Assembly (NCBI GenBank): GCA_018650465.1 | Contig: JABIFY010000020.1 | Coordinates: forward strand, 1-64,000 | Length of the DNA stretch: 64,000 nucleotides | Origin: Alphaproteobacteria bacterium | Lineage (GTDB): Bacteria > Pseudomonadota > Alphaproteobacteria > UBA2966 | Reading direction: 5' to 3' | In this document: positions 18,417 through 26,346 of the stretch, piece after piece | Layout of the letters: every line of letters starts with the position of its first letter | Position numbering within the stretch: position 1 is the stretch's first letter | Notes under the pieces: generated by a model | What the model was told of the DNA's origin: nothing | The model's database searches: none | The model's input: the letters and a program-made list of their open reading frames with translations, nothing else | Position numbers and translations under genes: made by a program

Positions 18417-20537
18417 ATGTTTACAACCCATCGAACTGAATTGATGTGGGGTGGTCGCAAAATGACCATCGAAACGGGCAAGATAGCCCGTCAAGCCAAC
18501 GGCGCTGTCATGGTGACCTATGGTGATACTGTGGTACTGGCCACAGCTGTTGCAGAAAAGAATGCGCGCCCAGGCGTCGACTTCTTTCCCCTGACAATTA
18601 ACTACCAGGAAAAGACATTTGCTGCCGGTAAAATTCCGGGTGGTTTCTTTAAACGTGAAGGTCGCCCTTCCGAAAAAGAAACCCTGACGTCGCGCCTGAT
18701 TGATCGCCCGCTCCGTCCGCTGTTCGCCAAAAGCTTCACCAATGATACTCAGGTCATGATAACCGTTCTCGGCCACGATCTGGAAAATGACCCGGACATC
18801 GTTGCTCTTGTAGCGTCGTCAGCAGCCCTGACAATTTCCGGCCTGCCTTTCATGGGCCCAATTGGTGCTGCCCGCGTTGGCCTGATTGACGGTGAGTTCG
18901 TCTTGAACCCGCTGCAGGATCAAATGCCTGATACCAAACTGGATCTGGTTGTTGCCGGCACACGTGATCATGTGATGATGGTTGAATCAGAAGCCAGCGA
19001 GTTGTCCGAGCAGCAAATGCTGGACGCCGTTAAATTTGGTCACGAGCAATTCCGTCCGGTCATCGATGCCATCATCGATCTGGCCGAAGTTGCTGCCAAA
19101 GAACCTTGGGTCATGCCTGAAGAAGTAGATTTCAGTGCAATATCTGATGCCTTGGCCGCTGAATTTGAAGCTGATCTGCGCGAAGCCTATGCGGAAAAAG
19201 ACAAAAGCCTGCGGACTGCCAAAGTTGGCGATGTTCGGCGCGCTGCTGTTGCAAAGCTGGCCACAGACGACATGGACAGCACCACCATTGGCGGTTTGTT
19301 CAAAGGTCTTGAGAAAAAGATTGTGCGCGGAAATATCCTCGACACCGGTACCCGTATCGATGGTCGTGATACCAAGACCGTTCGTGCCATTGAATCAGAA
19401 GTTAACCTGCTGCCACGCAGTCACGGTTCAGCCCTGTTCACCCGTGGTGAAACCCAGGCAATGGTTGTTGCCACATTGGGTACAGGCCGTGACGAGCAGA
19501 TTATCGATGCACTGGAAGGCGAATATCGCGAGCCCTTCATGTTGCACTATAACTTCCCACCCTACTCGGTTGGTGAAACTTCTTTCCGTCTCAGCCCGGG
19601 GCGTCGTGAAATTGGCCACGGTAAACTTGCATGGCGTGCCATCAAACCACTGATGCCGTCGGCAGAAGATTTTCCTTACACAGTTCGTGTTGTGTCAGAA
19701 GTGACCGAATCAAACGGTTCATCTTCCATGGCAACTGTCTGTGGCACGTCTTTGTCCTTGATGGATGCCGGCGTTCCTCTGAAAAGCCCTTGCGCCGGTA
19801 TCGCCATGGGCCTGATCAAAGACGGTGACCGTTTCGCAGTGTTGTCCGACATCCTCGGTGATGAAGATCATCTTGGTGACATGGACTTCAAGGTTGCGGG
19901 TACACTGAATGGCGTGACTTCATTGCAGATGGACATCAAGATTGCTGGTATTACACCGGAAATCATGGAAATCGCTTTGGATCAGGCCAAAGAAGGTCGT
20001 GCCCACATTTTGGATGAAATGTCCAAGGCTCTGACATCGGCTCGTGATGAAGTTGGTGAACATGCACCACGTATCACCACCATGTCCGTACCTAAAGACA
20101 AAATCCGTGATGTCATCGGGACCGGCGGTAAGGTTATTCGCGAAATCTGCGAAGTCACCGGCGCCAAGATCGATATCGACGACGATGGCACTATTAAGGT
20201 CGCTGCAACATCAACTGAATCTGCAGACGCTGCGCTGAAGTGGATCAAGGACATTGTTGCCGAGCCTGAAATTGGTGTGATCTACAAAGGTAAAGTCGTC
20301 AAGGTTGTCGACTTCGGCGCCTTTGTGAACTTCATCGGTAATCGCGATGGCTTGGTTCACATCAGTGAACTGGCAGACCACCGCGTCGGTCAGGTAACAG
20401 ATATCGTCAACGAAGGCGACGAAATTTTTGTCAAAGTTCTGGCTGTTGATGATCGTGGTAAAGTACGCCTCTCCATGAAAGTTATTGATCAGGAAACTGG
20501 TGAAGAACGCGCCAAGGAAGAAGCTGCTTCCGAGTAA
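18417..20537 (+). CDS. pnp: Polyribonucleotide nucleotidyltransferase (PNPase)
   Basis: A 706-residue 3'-5' phosphorolytic exoribonuclease of the RNA degradosome. Two RNase PH domains flank a helical domain: the first has [27 protein letters not shown], the second [11 protein letters not shown] with the catalytic region. KH ([20 protein letters not shown]) and S1 ([15 protein letters not shown]) domains follow. ATG 18417 is preceded by CAAGGAATG. The long structured leader suggests post-transcriptional autoregulation. Confidence 0.97.
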   Translation: MFTTHRTELMWGGRKMTIETGKIARQANGAVMVTYGDTVVLATAVAEKNARPGVDFFPLTINYQEKTFAAGKIPGGFFKREGRPSEKETLTSRLIDRPLRPLFAKSFTNDTQVMITVLGHDLENDPDIVALVASSAALTISGLPFMGPIGAARVGLIDGEFVLNPLQDQMPDTKLDLVVAGTRDHVMMVESEASELSEQQMLDAVKFGHEQFRPVIDAIIDLAEVAAKEPWVMPEEVDFSAISDALAAEFEADLREAYAEKDKSLRTAKVGDVRRAAVAKLATDDMDSTTIGGLFKGLEKKIVRGNILDTGTRIDGRDTKTVRAIESEVNLLPRSHGSALFTRGETQAMVVATLGTGRDEQIIDALEGEYREPFMLHYNFPPYSVGETSFRLSPGRREIGHGKLAWRAIKPLMPSAEDFPYTVRVVSEVTESNGSSSMATVCGTSLSLMDAGVPLKSPCAGIAMGLIKDGDRFAVLSDILGDEDHLGDMDFKVAGTLNGVTSLQMDIKIAGITPEIMEIALDQAKEGRAHILDEMSKALTSARDEVGEHAPRITTMSVPKDKIRDVIGTGGKVIREICEVTGAKIDIDDDGTIKVAATSTESADAALKWIKDIVAEPEIGVIYKGKVVKVVDFGAFVNFIGNRDGLVHISELADHRVGQVTDIVNEGDEIFVKVLAVDDRGKVRLSMKVIDQETGEERAKEEAASE

Positions 20538-20550
20538 AGAGTACAGATCC

Positions 20551-20582
20551 AGGCCCGGTCTTATTGATCGGGCCTGTTTTCT
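20551..20582 (+). terminator. Intrinsic terminator after pnp
   Basis: AGGCCCG (20551-20557) and CGGGCCT (20569-20575) form a G/C-rich stem with an 11-nt loop, followed by GTTTTCT, 13 bp after the pnp stop. Confidence 0.85.
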
Positions 20583-20668
20583 GAAAGCCCCCCCCAAAGC
20601 TGTTTCGTGCATGATGGAATTGCTTCGGAGACTAATTTGTACGGATACCCTTTGGTGTCCGTATGCCC

Positions 20669-20693
20669 ATGTTTCCACTAGAGGCGGAAACAT
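20669..20693. promoter_or_regulatory. GTTTCC-N9-GGAAAC dyad before the flavin oxidoreductase gene
   Basis: ATGTTTCC and GGAAACAT form an 8-bp inverted repeat with a 9-bp spacer, ending 20 bp before the probable GTG start. The core is identical in sequence and spacing to copies at 2063 and 23583. It could be an operator or a leader hairpin over the initiation region. Confidence 0.55.
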
Positions 20694-20713
20694 CCCAGTG
20701 GTACGGTGCTGAC

Positions 20714-22111
20714 GTGAAAACACTCAATCCGATGATGATATCCGGCAAGGAAATGCTGCCGCTTATAGAAGGCGGCAAAGGCGTCGCCGTTTCAGATGGT
20801 CAAAGCTCGGGCGCCTGGGCAGTTGCTGGCGGCGTCGGAACGGTCTCCGGCGTGAACCCAGATTACCGGGATGAAGACGGCAACATCGTTGCCCCCACCT
20901 ATAAAGGCAAAACCCGGGTCGAGCGTCACGAAGAACTGGTGGCGCAAGGCATCAAGGGTTGCATGACCCAACTACAAATTGCGCGTGACGTAACGGGTGG
21001 CCAGGGCCGTATTCACCTGAACGTCCTTTGGGAAATGGGTGGATCGGAACGTATTCTCGAAGCCGTGCTGGAGCAGGGCGGTGAATTGATTGACGGCATT
21101 ACCTGTGGTGCGGGCATGCCTTACCGGGTTGGCGAAATCGCCACGCGTCACGGCGTCTACTATTATCCTATTGTTTCGTCTGCGCGCGCATTTCGCGCCC
21201 TGTGGAAACGTGCTTTCCATAAACAAAGTGAAATGCTTGGTGGTGTGGTCTATGAAGACCCATGGCTGGCTGGCGGCCATAATGGCCTCAGCAATGCTGA
21301 AGACCCGCGCGTGCCACAAGATCCTTTCCCGCGTGTACTTGAACTCCGTAAATTGATGGCCAGTGTTGGTCTGGCGGAAACACCGATCGTCATGGCCGGC
21401 GGTGTCTGGTATTTACGCGACTGGGAAGACTGGATCGACAATCCTGATTTGGGACCCATCGCCTTTCAGTATGGCTCCCGTCCTCTACTGACGCAGGAAA
21501 GTCCCATTCCGCAAGAATGGAAAGATCGGCTGACAACTCTGACTGACGGCGATGTTCTTCTTCAGAAATTCAGCCCGACCGGTTTCTGGTCATCGGCAAT
21601 CTACACAGATTATATCCAGTTACTGGAGCGGCGCAGCGAACGCCAGGTAGCCTATCGTCGCAAACCGGAAGATGATTTCATCGCCAGCATCAAGGTCGGT
21701 CCGCGCGGACGCGAAATGTTTGTTTTACCTGACGACAAGGAAAAAGCGGAAAAATGGATGGCTGCCGGCCATACAGATGCGCTGCGTACGCCAGATGATA
21801 CGGTGGTTTTTGTCTCGACAGAAGAAGCGGCAGAGATCCACAAGGATCAGGTCGATTGCATGGGCTGTCTGACTCAATGTGCTTTTTCCAACTGGTCTCA
21901 GCATGAAGGCAATACAACAGGTCGCAAGACCGATCCGCGCAGCTTCTGCATTCAGAAAAAACTGCAAGGTGCAGCGCATGGTGAACCCCTGAAAGATAAC
22001 CTGGCTTTCAGTGGACACAATGCCATCAATTTCTCGAACGACCCGTTTTATTCAAACGGCTTTGTGCCAACGGTAAAAGAACTGGTCGACCGGATCGTTA
22101 CCGGCGATTAG
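20714..22111 (+). CDS. NAD(P)H-dependent flavin oxidoreductase / nitronate monooxygenase family
   Basis: A protein of about 465 residues with a TIM-barrel FMN domain of the 2-nitropropane dioxygenase (COG2070) family: GVAVSDGQSSGAWAVAGGVG, GGELIDGITCGAGMPY, PIVMAGGVWYLRDW and FQYGSRPLL. It is longer than classical nitronate monooxygenases (about 320-350) and carries an extra C-terminal region with CMGCLTQC near 400. These cysteines might bind metal or a cluster. I choose GTG 20714 because the frame upstream crosses the dyad element. The substrate is not evident. Its neighbours are irr and rubrerythrin, suggesting an oxidative-stress or lipid role; PfaD-like enzymes are an alternative comparison. 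Confidence 0.82.
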   Translation: MKTLNPMMISGKEMLPLIEGGKGVAVSDGQSSGAWAVAGGVGTVSGVNPDYRDEDGNIVAPTYKGKTRVERHEELVAQGIKGCMTQLQIARDVTGGQGRIHLNVLWEMGGSERILEAVLEQGGELIDGITCGAGMPYRVGEIATRHGVYYYPIVSSARAFRALWKRAFHKQSEMLGGVVYEDPWLAGGHNGLSNAEDPRVPQDPFPRVLELRKLMASVGLAETPIVMAGGVWYLRDWEDWIDNPDLGPIAFQYGSRPLLTQESPIPQEWKDRLTTLTDGDVLLQKFSPTGFWSSAIYTDYIQLLERRSERQVAYRRKPEDDFIASIKVGPRGREMFVLPDDKEKAEKWMAAGHTDALRTPDDTVVFVSTEEAAEIHKDQVDCMGCLTQCAFSNWSQHEGNTTGRKTDPRSFCIQKKLQGAAHGEPLKDNLAFSGHNAINFSNDPFYSNGFVPTVKELVDRIVTGD

Positions 22112-22216
22112 GCAGTTTCTGAAATTACATAGGTAGACACCGGTTGTGACGGCAGAAGCTATTCCGTTCAAACCGGAATAGCCTTTGTCGACCGGATCGC
22201 TACTGGCGGATAGCAA
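22086..22216 (+). repeat. Duplicated 3' end of the oxidoreductase gene
   Basis: The last codons and stop of the upstream gene (about 22086-22113, GTCGACCGGATCGTTACCGG onwards) recur with five differences at about 22187-22214, 101 bp downstream. The second copy is non-coding. This looks like a partial segmental duplication that now carries a dyad element between the copies. Confidence 0.7.
22158..22182. promoter_or_regulatory. Variant dyad TATTCC-N9-GGAATA
   Basis: GCTATTCCG (22158-22166) and CGGAATAGC (22174-22182) form a perfect 9-bp inverted repeat. Read as TATTCC-N9-GGAATA it has the same spacing as the three GTTTCC-N9-GGAAAC copies, and its spacer (GTTCAAACC) resembles that at 23583 (GGTTAAACC). 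It could be the terminator of the upstream gene, but no U-run follows. Confidence 0.5.
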
Positions 22217-22311
22217 AAACCGCCCGAATCAATGAACTTGAGCCAAATCAAGGGCGGGTGCGACATAATGCCCCGGCCTTTTTTGTTATCTTTCATCTAC
22301 CTATACGTTGG

Positions 22312-22318
22312 TTTAGAA
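22312..22318 (+). promoter_or_regulatory. Half ICE-like site before irr
   Basis: TTTAGAA matches one arm of the Irr ICE consensus (TTTAGAA-N3-TTCTAAA) and lies 9 bp before the irr ATG. The second arm is poor, so autoregulation is only a suggestion. Confidence 0.3.
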
Positions 22319-22326
22319 TAATCAGC

Positions 22327-22761
22327 ATGAGCATTCAGGAACAACATGTGGATCGCCCCTACACGGGTGTCATCGAACGACTGAAAAATGCAGGTCTTCG
22401 TCCGACGCGTCAGCGTCTGGCTTTGGCCAAGCTATTGTTTGATGGCGATGATCGTCACATTACGGCTGAGACACTTCATGCTGAAGTTATGGCCGCCAAC
22501 GTACGTGTTTCACTGGCGACAGTGTATAACGCGCTACATCAATTCACGCGGTCGGGTTTGTTGCGGGAAGTTGTGGTTGATTCCAGCCGCGCCTATTTCG
22601 ATACCAACACGACTGGCCATCACCATTTCTTCGATGAAGATACGGGTGATCTGAGCGACATTCCAGACGGTGAAATCTCCGTGAGCAGCTTGCCCGGCGC
22701 ACCCATAGGCAAAGTCCTGAGCGGCGTTGAGGTTGTCGTAAGAGTACGCAGCCAGCAATAA
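22327..22761 (+). CDS. irr: Iron response regulator Irr (Fur superfamily)
   Basis: This 144-residue Fur-superfamily protein has the alphaproteobacterial Irr features: a winged helix with LRPTRQRLALAKLLF and RVSLATVYNALHQFTRSGLLREV, then the histidine cluster GHHHFFDE near 97 used for heme sensing. Irr acts under iron limitation and is destabilised or inactivated by heme. The N-terminal GCP heme motif of Bradyrhizobium Irr is absent. The ATG at 22327 gives a normal N terminus; the frame extends upstream without family similarity. An ICE-like operator lies before the next gene, rubrerythrin, linking the two. Confidence 0.93.
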   Translation: MSIQEQHVDRPYTGVIERLKNAGLRPTRQRLALAKLLFDGDDRHITAETLHAEVMAANVRVSLATVYNALHQFTRSGLLREVVVDSSRAYFDTNTTGHHHFFDEDTGDLSDIPDGEISVSSLPGAPIGKVLSGVEVVVRVRSQQ

Positions 22762-22767
22762 GATCAG

Positions 22768-22798
22768 ACTGGAAGCCAGATATCTGACTTCCAGTTTA
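22768..22798 (+). terminator. Hairpin after irr
   Basis: ACTGGAAG (22768-22775) pairs perfectly with CTTCCAGT (22788-22795). The loop contains a second self-complementary stretch, CAGATATCTG. Only a short T-run follows, so the call as a terminator is moderate. Confidence 0.6.
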
Positions 22799-22889
22799 CT
22801 GCTTTTGGATCAGGCGATAGTTGCTCTTTGAATAATACGATTTTGTTGGCCTTTGTTCCCAAATGGGGACATCTGCGCCTTGCAGTTAG

Positions 22890-22906
22890 TTTAGAGTTAT
22901 TCTAAT
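22890..22906. promoter_or_regulatory. ICE-like Irr box upstream of rubrerythrin
   Basis: TTTAGAGTTATTCTAAT matches the Irr control element (TTTAGAA-N3-TTCTAAA) at all but two of the fourteen arm positions and is about 86 bp upstream of the rubrerythrin ATG. With irr itself next door, control of the rubrerythrin gene by Irr is a strong inference. Confidence 0.65.
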
Positions 22907-22991
22907 TTATATCTATCCAACATTCAGTTGCACTTAACTAATTTCAATCCTTAACGTCAATTGTGGCACTTAATAATAACAGGAGAACATT

Positions 22992-23411
22992 ATGTCTTTG
23001 GCAGGCACCAAAACAGAACAAAATCTAAAAGACGCTTTCGCTGGCGAAAGTCAGGCCAACCGTCGTTACCTCTACTTCGCCCAAAAAGCTGATGTAGAAG
23101 GCTACAATGATGTTGCGGCTGTTTTCCGCTCAACCGCAGAAGGCGAAACAGGTCACGCCCATGGCCACCTGGAGTATCTTGAGGAAACCGGCGATCCGGC
23201 AACCGGCAAGCCTATCGGCCCTACTTCTGATAACCTGGCTGCTGCTGTTGCAGGTGAAACACACGAATATACAGACATGTATCCTGGTATGGCTCGGACG
23301 GCACGCGACGAAGGCCTGGACGAAATTGCGGACTGGTTTGAAACGCTTGCCAAGGCAGAAAAAAGCCACGCAGGTCGTTTCCAGAAAGCGCTGGATTCAC
23401 TCGACGACTAG
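22992..23411 (+). CDS. Rubrerythrin-family diiron protein lacking the rubredoxin domain
   Basis: A 139-residue four-helix ferritin-like protein with the diiron ligands in [33 protein letters not shown] and [11 protein letters not shown]. Rubrerythrins reduce hydrogen peroxide. The usual C-terminal rubredoxin domain with two CxxC motifs is missing, so an external electron donor is needed, possibly the Fe-S protein encoded next. The start follows AGGAGAAC. An Irr-type box lies upstream and an intrinsic terminator downstream. It is typical of the alphaproteobacterial irr-rubrerythrin arrangement. Confidence 0.93.
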   Translation: MSLAGTKTEQNLKDAFAGESQANRRYLYFAQKADVEGYNDVAAVFRSTAEGETGHAHGHLEYLEETGDPATGKPIGPTSDNLAAAVAGETHEYTDMYPGMARTARDEGLDEIADWFETLAKAEKSHAGRFQKALDSLDD

Positions 23412-23442
23412 AGCGGCTATTTATAGACCGATACAAAATCAG

Positions 23443-23472
23443 GGGGACTGGCTTACGCCTGTCCCCTTTTTT
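23443..23472 (+). terminator. Intrinsic terminator after rubrerythrin gene
   Basis: GGGGAC (23443-23448) and GTCCCC (23461-23466) form the stem, followed by six T residues. Confidence 0.85.
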
Positions 23473-23514
23473 GATTTGGTTTATCTCTGAACCCCAGAGT
23501 GCTTTCAAGAGGGT

Positions 23515-23532
23515 TTTCAATCTTGATTGAAA
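23515..23532. promoter_or_regulatory. 8-bp-arm palindrome in the Fe-S gene promoter region
   Basis: TTTCAATC and GATTGAAA flank a central TT. The site lies about 95 bp before the Fe-S protein start, beyond the rubrerythrin terminator, so it is in promoter territory. It resembles, but does not match, FNR/NnrR-type TTGAT-N4-ATCAA sites. Confidence 0.45.
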
Positions 23533-23582
23533 CACCTGATGACAGTAATCCTTTGCAAAGCGATGCAAATATGAAACGAAGC

Positions 23583-23603
23583 GTTTCCGGTTAAACCGGA
23601 AAC
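23583..23603. promoter_or_regulatory. Perfect 10-bp-arm palindrome GTTTCC-N9-GGAAAC
   Basis: GTTTCCGGTT (23583-23592) and AACCGGAAAC (23594-23603) are perfectly symmetrical around one A, ending 24 bp before the Fe-S protein ATG. It contains the same GTTTCC-N9-GGAAAC core as the copies at 2063 and 20671 and is the most symmetrical of the set. Confidence 0.6.
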
Positions 23604-23627
23604 ACTCTTGGAAATGAAGTAGCGATA

Positions 23628-24974
23628 ATGGCGCCAAAAGAAGGCAGCACAGAAGCCCCGACCCGTCATGCAATCGGATGGCAGAGCGATGCTTATTATG
23701 ACATGGCGGCGATAGAGACCGAGCTAACCCGTGTCTTTGACATTTGCCACGGTTGCCGGCGGTGTTTCAATTTGTGTGACAGTTTTCCGAAACTGTTTGA
23801 CTTGATTGACGATAGCGAAAGCGGTGAGCTGGACAGTGTATCAGCGGCCGATTACAAGCCCATCGTTGATGCATGCACCCTTTGCGACATGTGTTTTATG
23901 ACCAAGTGTCCCTATGTGCCGCCACACGAATTTGATCTCGATTTTCCACATCTTATGTTGCGCTATCGGGCGGCTGAACACCGGGCCGGGAAAACCGGAT
24001 TTGTCATCCGGCAAATAACCGAAACTGACCGTAACGGTAAAATTGCCTCAAAAATCGCACCGCTGGCCAATTGGGCCACGGCGACGACAAACAGATTAAC
24101 CCGTGGTGCCATGCACCGGATTGGTGGCATCCACCCGCAAGCCGCTCTGCCAAAATATTACAGCGAAACATTTGTGGCTGCGGCCAAAAAGGCGCCGCCC
24201 GTCCGTAATCCGGATGCGCCAGCTGCTAACCGAAAAGCAGTTCTATATGCAACCTGCTTTGTGAATTACAACAATCCAGGCATCGGCAAGGCCGCACAAT
24301 ATGTGTTGGCACAGAACGGTGTAGAAACCCGCGTTGATTATCCTGGCTGTTGTGGCATGCCACAGCTAGAACAAGGTGACCTCGCCGATGTGGCGGCGAA
24401 AGCAAGGCATGTGGCATCTGAAATGTCATCGTTGATTGATGAGGGTAACACCATTGTTGCGCTGACACCCAGCTGTGCCTTGATGCTGAAATTTGAATGG
24501 CCATTGCTGTTGCCAGATGATGACAGTGTTGCCAAATTAGCAGCAGCGACCATGGACATTACCGAGTATGTTGTTGATATCGCTCGTAAAGACGGCTTGG
24601 CTGAAGGGCTTGGTCCGCTGGAAGGTGGTATCGCCCTGCATTTCGCCTGCCATGCCCGGGCCCAGAATATGGGGCCCAAGGCCGCAGATATGTTGCGCCT
24701 GATCCCGGATGTCGACTTGCAGGTTATCGAGCGTTGTTCCGGTCACGGTGGATCATCGGGCGTGATGGCGGACAATTTCGAGGTGGCTATCAAGGTCGGC
24801 ACCCCGGCCGGGCGGCAGATCAAAAAGGCTGACAAAAAGTGGACGGCGTCAGAATGTCCTCTGGCTGGAGAACACTTGTTGCAGGTCGCATCGAGTCTCG
24901 ATGAAACGGTGCCTGCTAAACAGGCCCCACACCCAATCGAGCTTTTGGCCATGGCCTGGGGTTATACGTCCTGA
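23628..24974 (+). CDS. Heterodisulfide-reductase-type Fe-S protein (CCG-domain)
   Basis: This 448-residue protein has two ferredoxin-like cluster motifs: CHGCRRCFNLC (C40, C43, C46, C50) and CTLCDMCFMTKCP (C83, C86, C89, C94). Two cysteine-rich CCG-type regions follow, around YPGCCGMPQ and HFACHARAQNMG...CSGHGG, as in HdrD/GlpC proteins. Such proteins pass electrons between cofactors or a membrane quinone pool. It is followed 25 bp later by a DUF3501 gene and preceded by rubrerythrin, a neighbourhood I recall from many proteobacteria. It could supply electrons to the rubredoxin-less rubrerythrin, which is an inference from context. Confidence 0.88.
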   Translation: MAPKEGSTEAPTRHAIGWQSDAYYDMAAIETELTRVFDICHGCRRCFNLCDSFPKLFDLIDDSESGELDSVSAADYKPIVDACTLCDMCFMTKCPYVPPHEFDLDFPHLMLRYRAAEHRAGKTGFVIRQITETDRNGKIASKIAPLANWATATTNRLTRGAMHRIGGIHPQAALPKYYSETFVAAAKKAPPVRNPDAPAANRKAVLYATCFVNYNNPGIGKAAQYVLAQNGVETRVDYPGCCGMPQLEQGDLADVAAKARHVASEMSSLIDEGNTIVALTPSCALMLKFEWPLLLPDDDSVAKLAAATMDITEYVVDIARKDGLAEGLGPLEGGIALHFACHARAQNMGPKAADMLRLIPDVDLQVIERCSGHGGSSGVMADNFEVAIKVGTPAGRQIKKADKKWTASECPLAGEHLLQVASSLDETVPAKQAPHPIELLAMAWGYTS

Positions 24975-24999
24975 ACACAGGACCAATTGACATGAGAAT

Positions 25000-25596
25000 A
25001 TGATGACTGAATTCCTATCCGAAATAACGCCTGACCACATTCTTGACCTCGTGGCCTATGAAGCCGTGCGCAAGCAGCGCAAGTCGGCCATTGTCGCCAC
25101 CAAGAAAGATCGCCGCCTTGCCATTGGTCCTGATGCCACGATCTATTTTGAAAGCCGGGATACGATGTGGCTGCAAATCCAGGAGATGTTACGCATTGAA
25201 AAGGGTGGTGCGGCACAGCTGGCTGACGAACTGGCCGCTTATAACCCTATGGTGCCGAAAGGCCGTAATTTGTCAGCAACATTCATGATCGAAATTGATG
25301 ACGAGGTGCGTCGCGATCGCGTGTTAAGCCAGGTTGGACATATCGACAAAACCATCTCGATCAAATTTGCTGATGAAACGGTTATGGCCCGGGCTGATGA
25401 CGACACGGACCGAACCGATGAAGACGGCAAGGCATCTTCTGTGCATTTTCTGCTGTTTGATTTTACCGATGCCCAGGCGGACCTGTTCCGCACGACCGAG
25501 GCGGATATTGTTATTTCTGTTGGTCAGGAAAATTACCGCCATATGGCCGTTATGCCTGCAGCCATGCAAGCGGCCCTTGCGTCTGATTTTTCCTGA
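25000..25596 (+). CDS. DUF3501 family protein
   Basis: A 198-residue soluble protein beginning with LSEITPDHILDLVAYEAVRKQRKSAIVATKKDRRLAIGP. It has FESRDTMWLQIQEMLRIEKGG and a long central PKGRNLSATFMIEIDDEVRR block, all as in DUF3501. No catalytic motif or signal peptide is evident. The family has no established function to my knowledge but is almost always next to the rubrerythrin/Fe-S gene pair, as here. Two adjacent ATGs at 25000 and 25003 are possible starts. It converges with the SH3 gene, 20 bp away. Confidence 0.85.
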   Translation: MMTEFLSEITPDHILDLVAYEAVRKQRKSAIVATKKDRRLAIGPDATIYFESRDTMWLQIQEMLRIEKGGAAQLADELAAYNPMVPKGRNLSATFMIEIDDEVRRDRVLSQVGHIDKTISIKFADETVMARADDDTDRTDEDGKASSVHFLLFDFTDAQADLFRTTEADIVISVGQENYRHMAVMPAAMQAALASDFS

Positions 25597-25616
25597 CTTT
25601 TGCTGATCAGGGGCGA

Positions 25617-26117
25617 CTAGTCGAAATTTTCGCCTTTGTAGGTTCCCCAAATCTGGTTACGCCTTAACCAGCCATCGGTACCGCCGATGCGTAATTTACA
25701 CCAGCTTGCCTTGCAGGTCAGCAAGCCCGCCTGAACCCCGGTTTCAGCACGCAAGACCGGCACATCACCGTCGGCGCGGCGATACAGGGTCCGGACTTTG
25801 CCGGTGATGATGGCCGACCGCCGACCACTGAGTAGGCTTTTGTGGACCCAGCCCTCAGTGCCGTCTTGGCTGCGGATTTTTCGCCACAGCTCGAACTCAG
25901 CCAGAATTTCTACCGGTAAGCTTTTGCGTACAAATATCCATGATATCGGGTAGCGCACGCCTGGTCCTGCCCGCAGGTTTACCTTGTCTGCACGTAGACT
26001 GGCAAAGCGCGGCGCATTCCCCGCAGCATTGGCGTTGGCCGTCAGCCAGCTGGTCAATAACAGGCCCGAAAGTGCCAGGAGAAAGACTGCTATGAAATTT
26101 CTGCGAATAAAGGGCAT
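25617..26117 (-). CDS. Secreted SH3-domain protein
   Basis: A 166-residue protein with an N-terminal signal sequence (hydrophobic FIAVFLLALSGLLLTSWL, cleavage likely near ANA). A bacterial SH3 domain follows (RADKVNLRAGPGVRYPISWIF to TEGWVHKSLL), then a second SH3-like repeat ending in DGWLRRNQIWGTY. Such proteins usually bind peptidoglycan in the periplasm. It is divergent from the hydroxyacid dehydrogenase gene, with 229 bp between them. Confidence 0.85.
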   Translation of the reverse strand: MPFIRRNFIAVFLLALSGLLLTSWLTANANAAGNAPRFASLRADKVNLRAGPGVRYPISWIFVRKSLPVEILAEFELWRKIRSQDGTEGWVHKSLLSGRRSAIITGKVRTLYRRADGDVPVLRAETGVQAGLLTCKASWCKLRIGGTDGWLRRNQIWGTYKGENFD

Positions 26118-26306
26118 GGGGTAATCTATGCCATGAATGTTGCGGGCGCAAAGCTGACAGTCCGGGAATTGGGCATATCTCGCAACTTCTATAGACCAAA
26201 TCCATTATCATGCGCTGAATCAGCTGCAAATTTGCTGACGTCAATTGTATCAGAGCCGCAGTTTTGATAGTTATGGCGCAAGAGCACTCTTTGTTTTGAC
26301 CTGTCT

Positions 26307-26322
26307 GATAATTTTGATTATC
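26307..26322 (+). promoter_or_regulatory. Inverted repeat before the hydroxyacid dehydrogenase gene
   Basis: GATAAT and ATTATC flank TTTG, ending 24 bp before the ATG in the divergent gap. It may be an operator or part of an AT-rich promoter. The remainder of the gap 26118-26346 shows no gene. Confidence 0.35.
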
Positions 26323-26346
26323 GAGGTCGCCGCCTGAGGACGCCCC

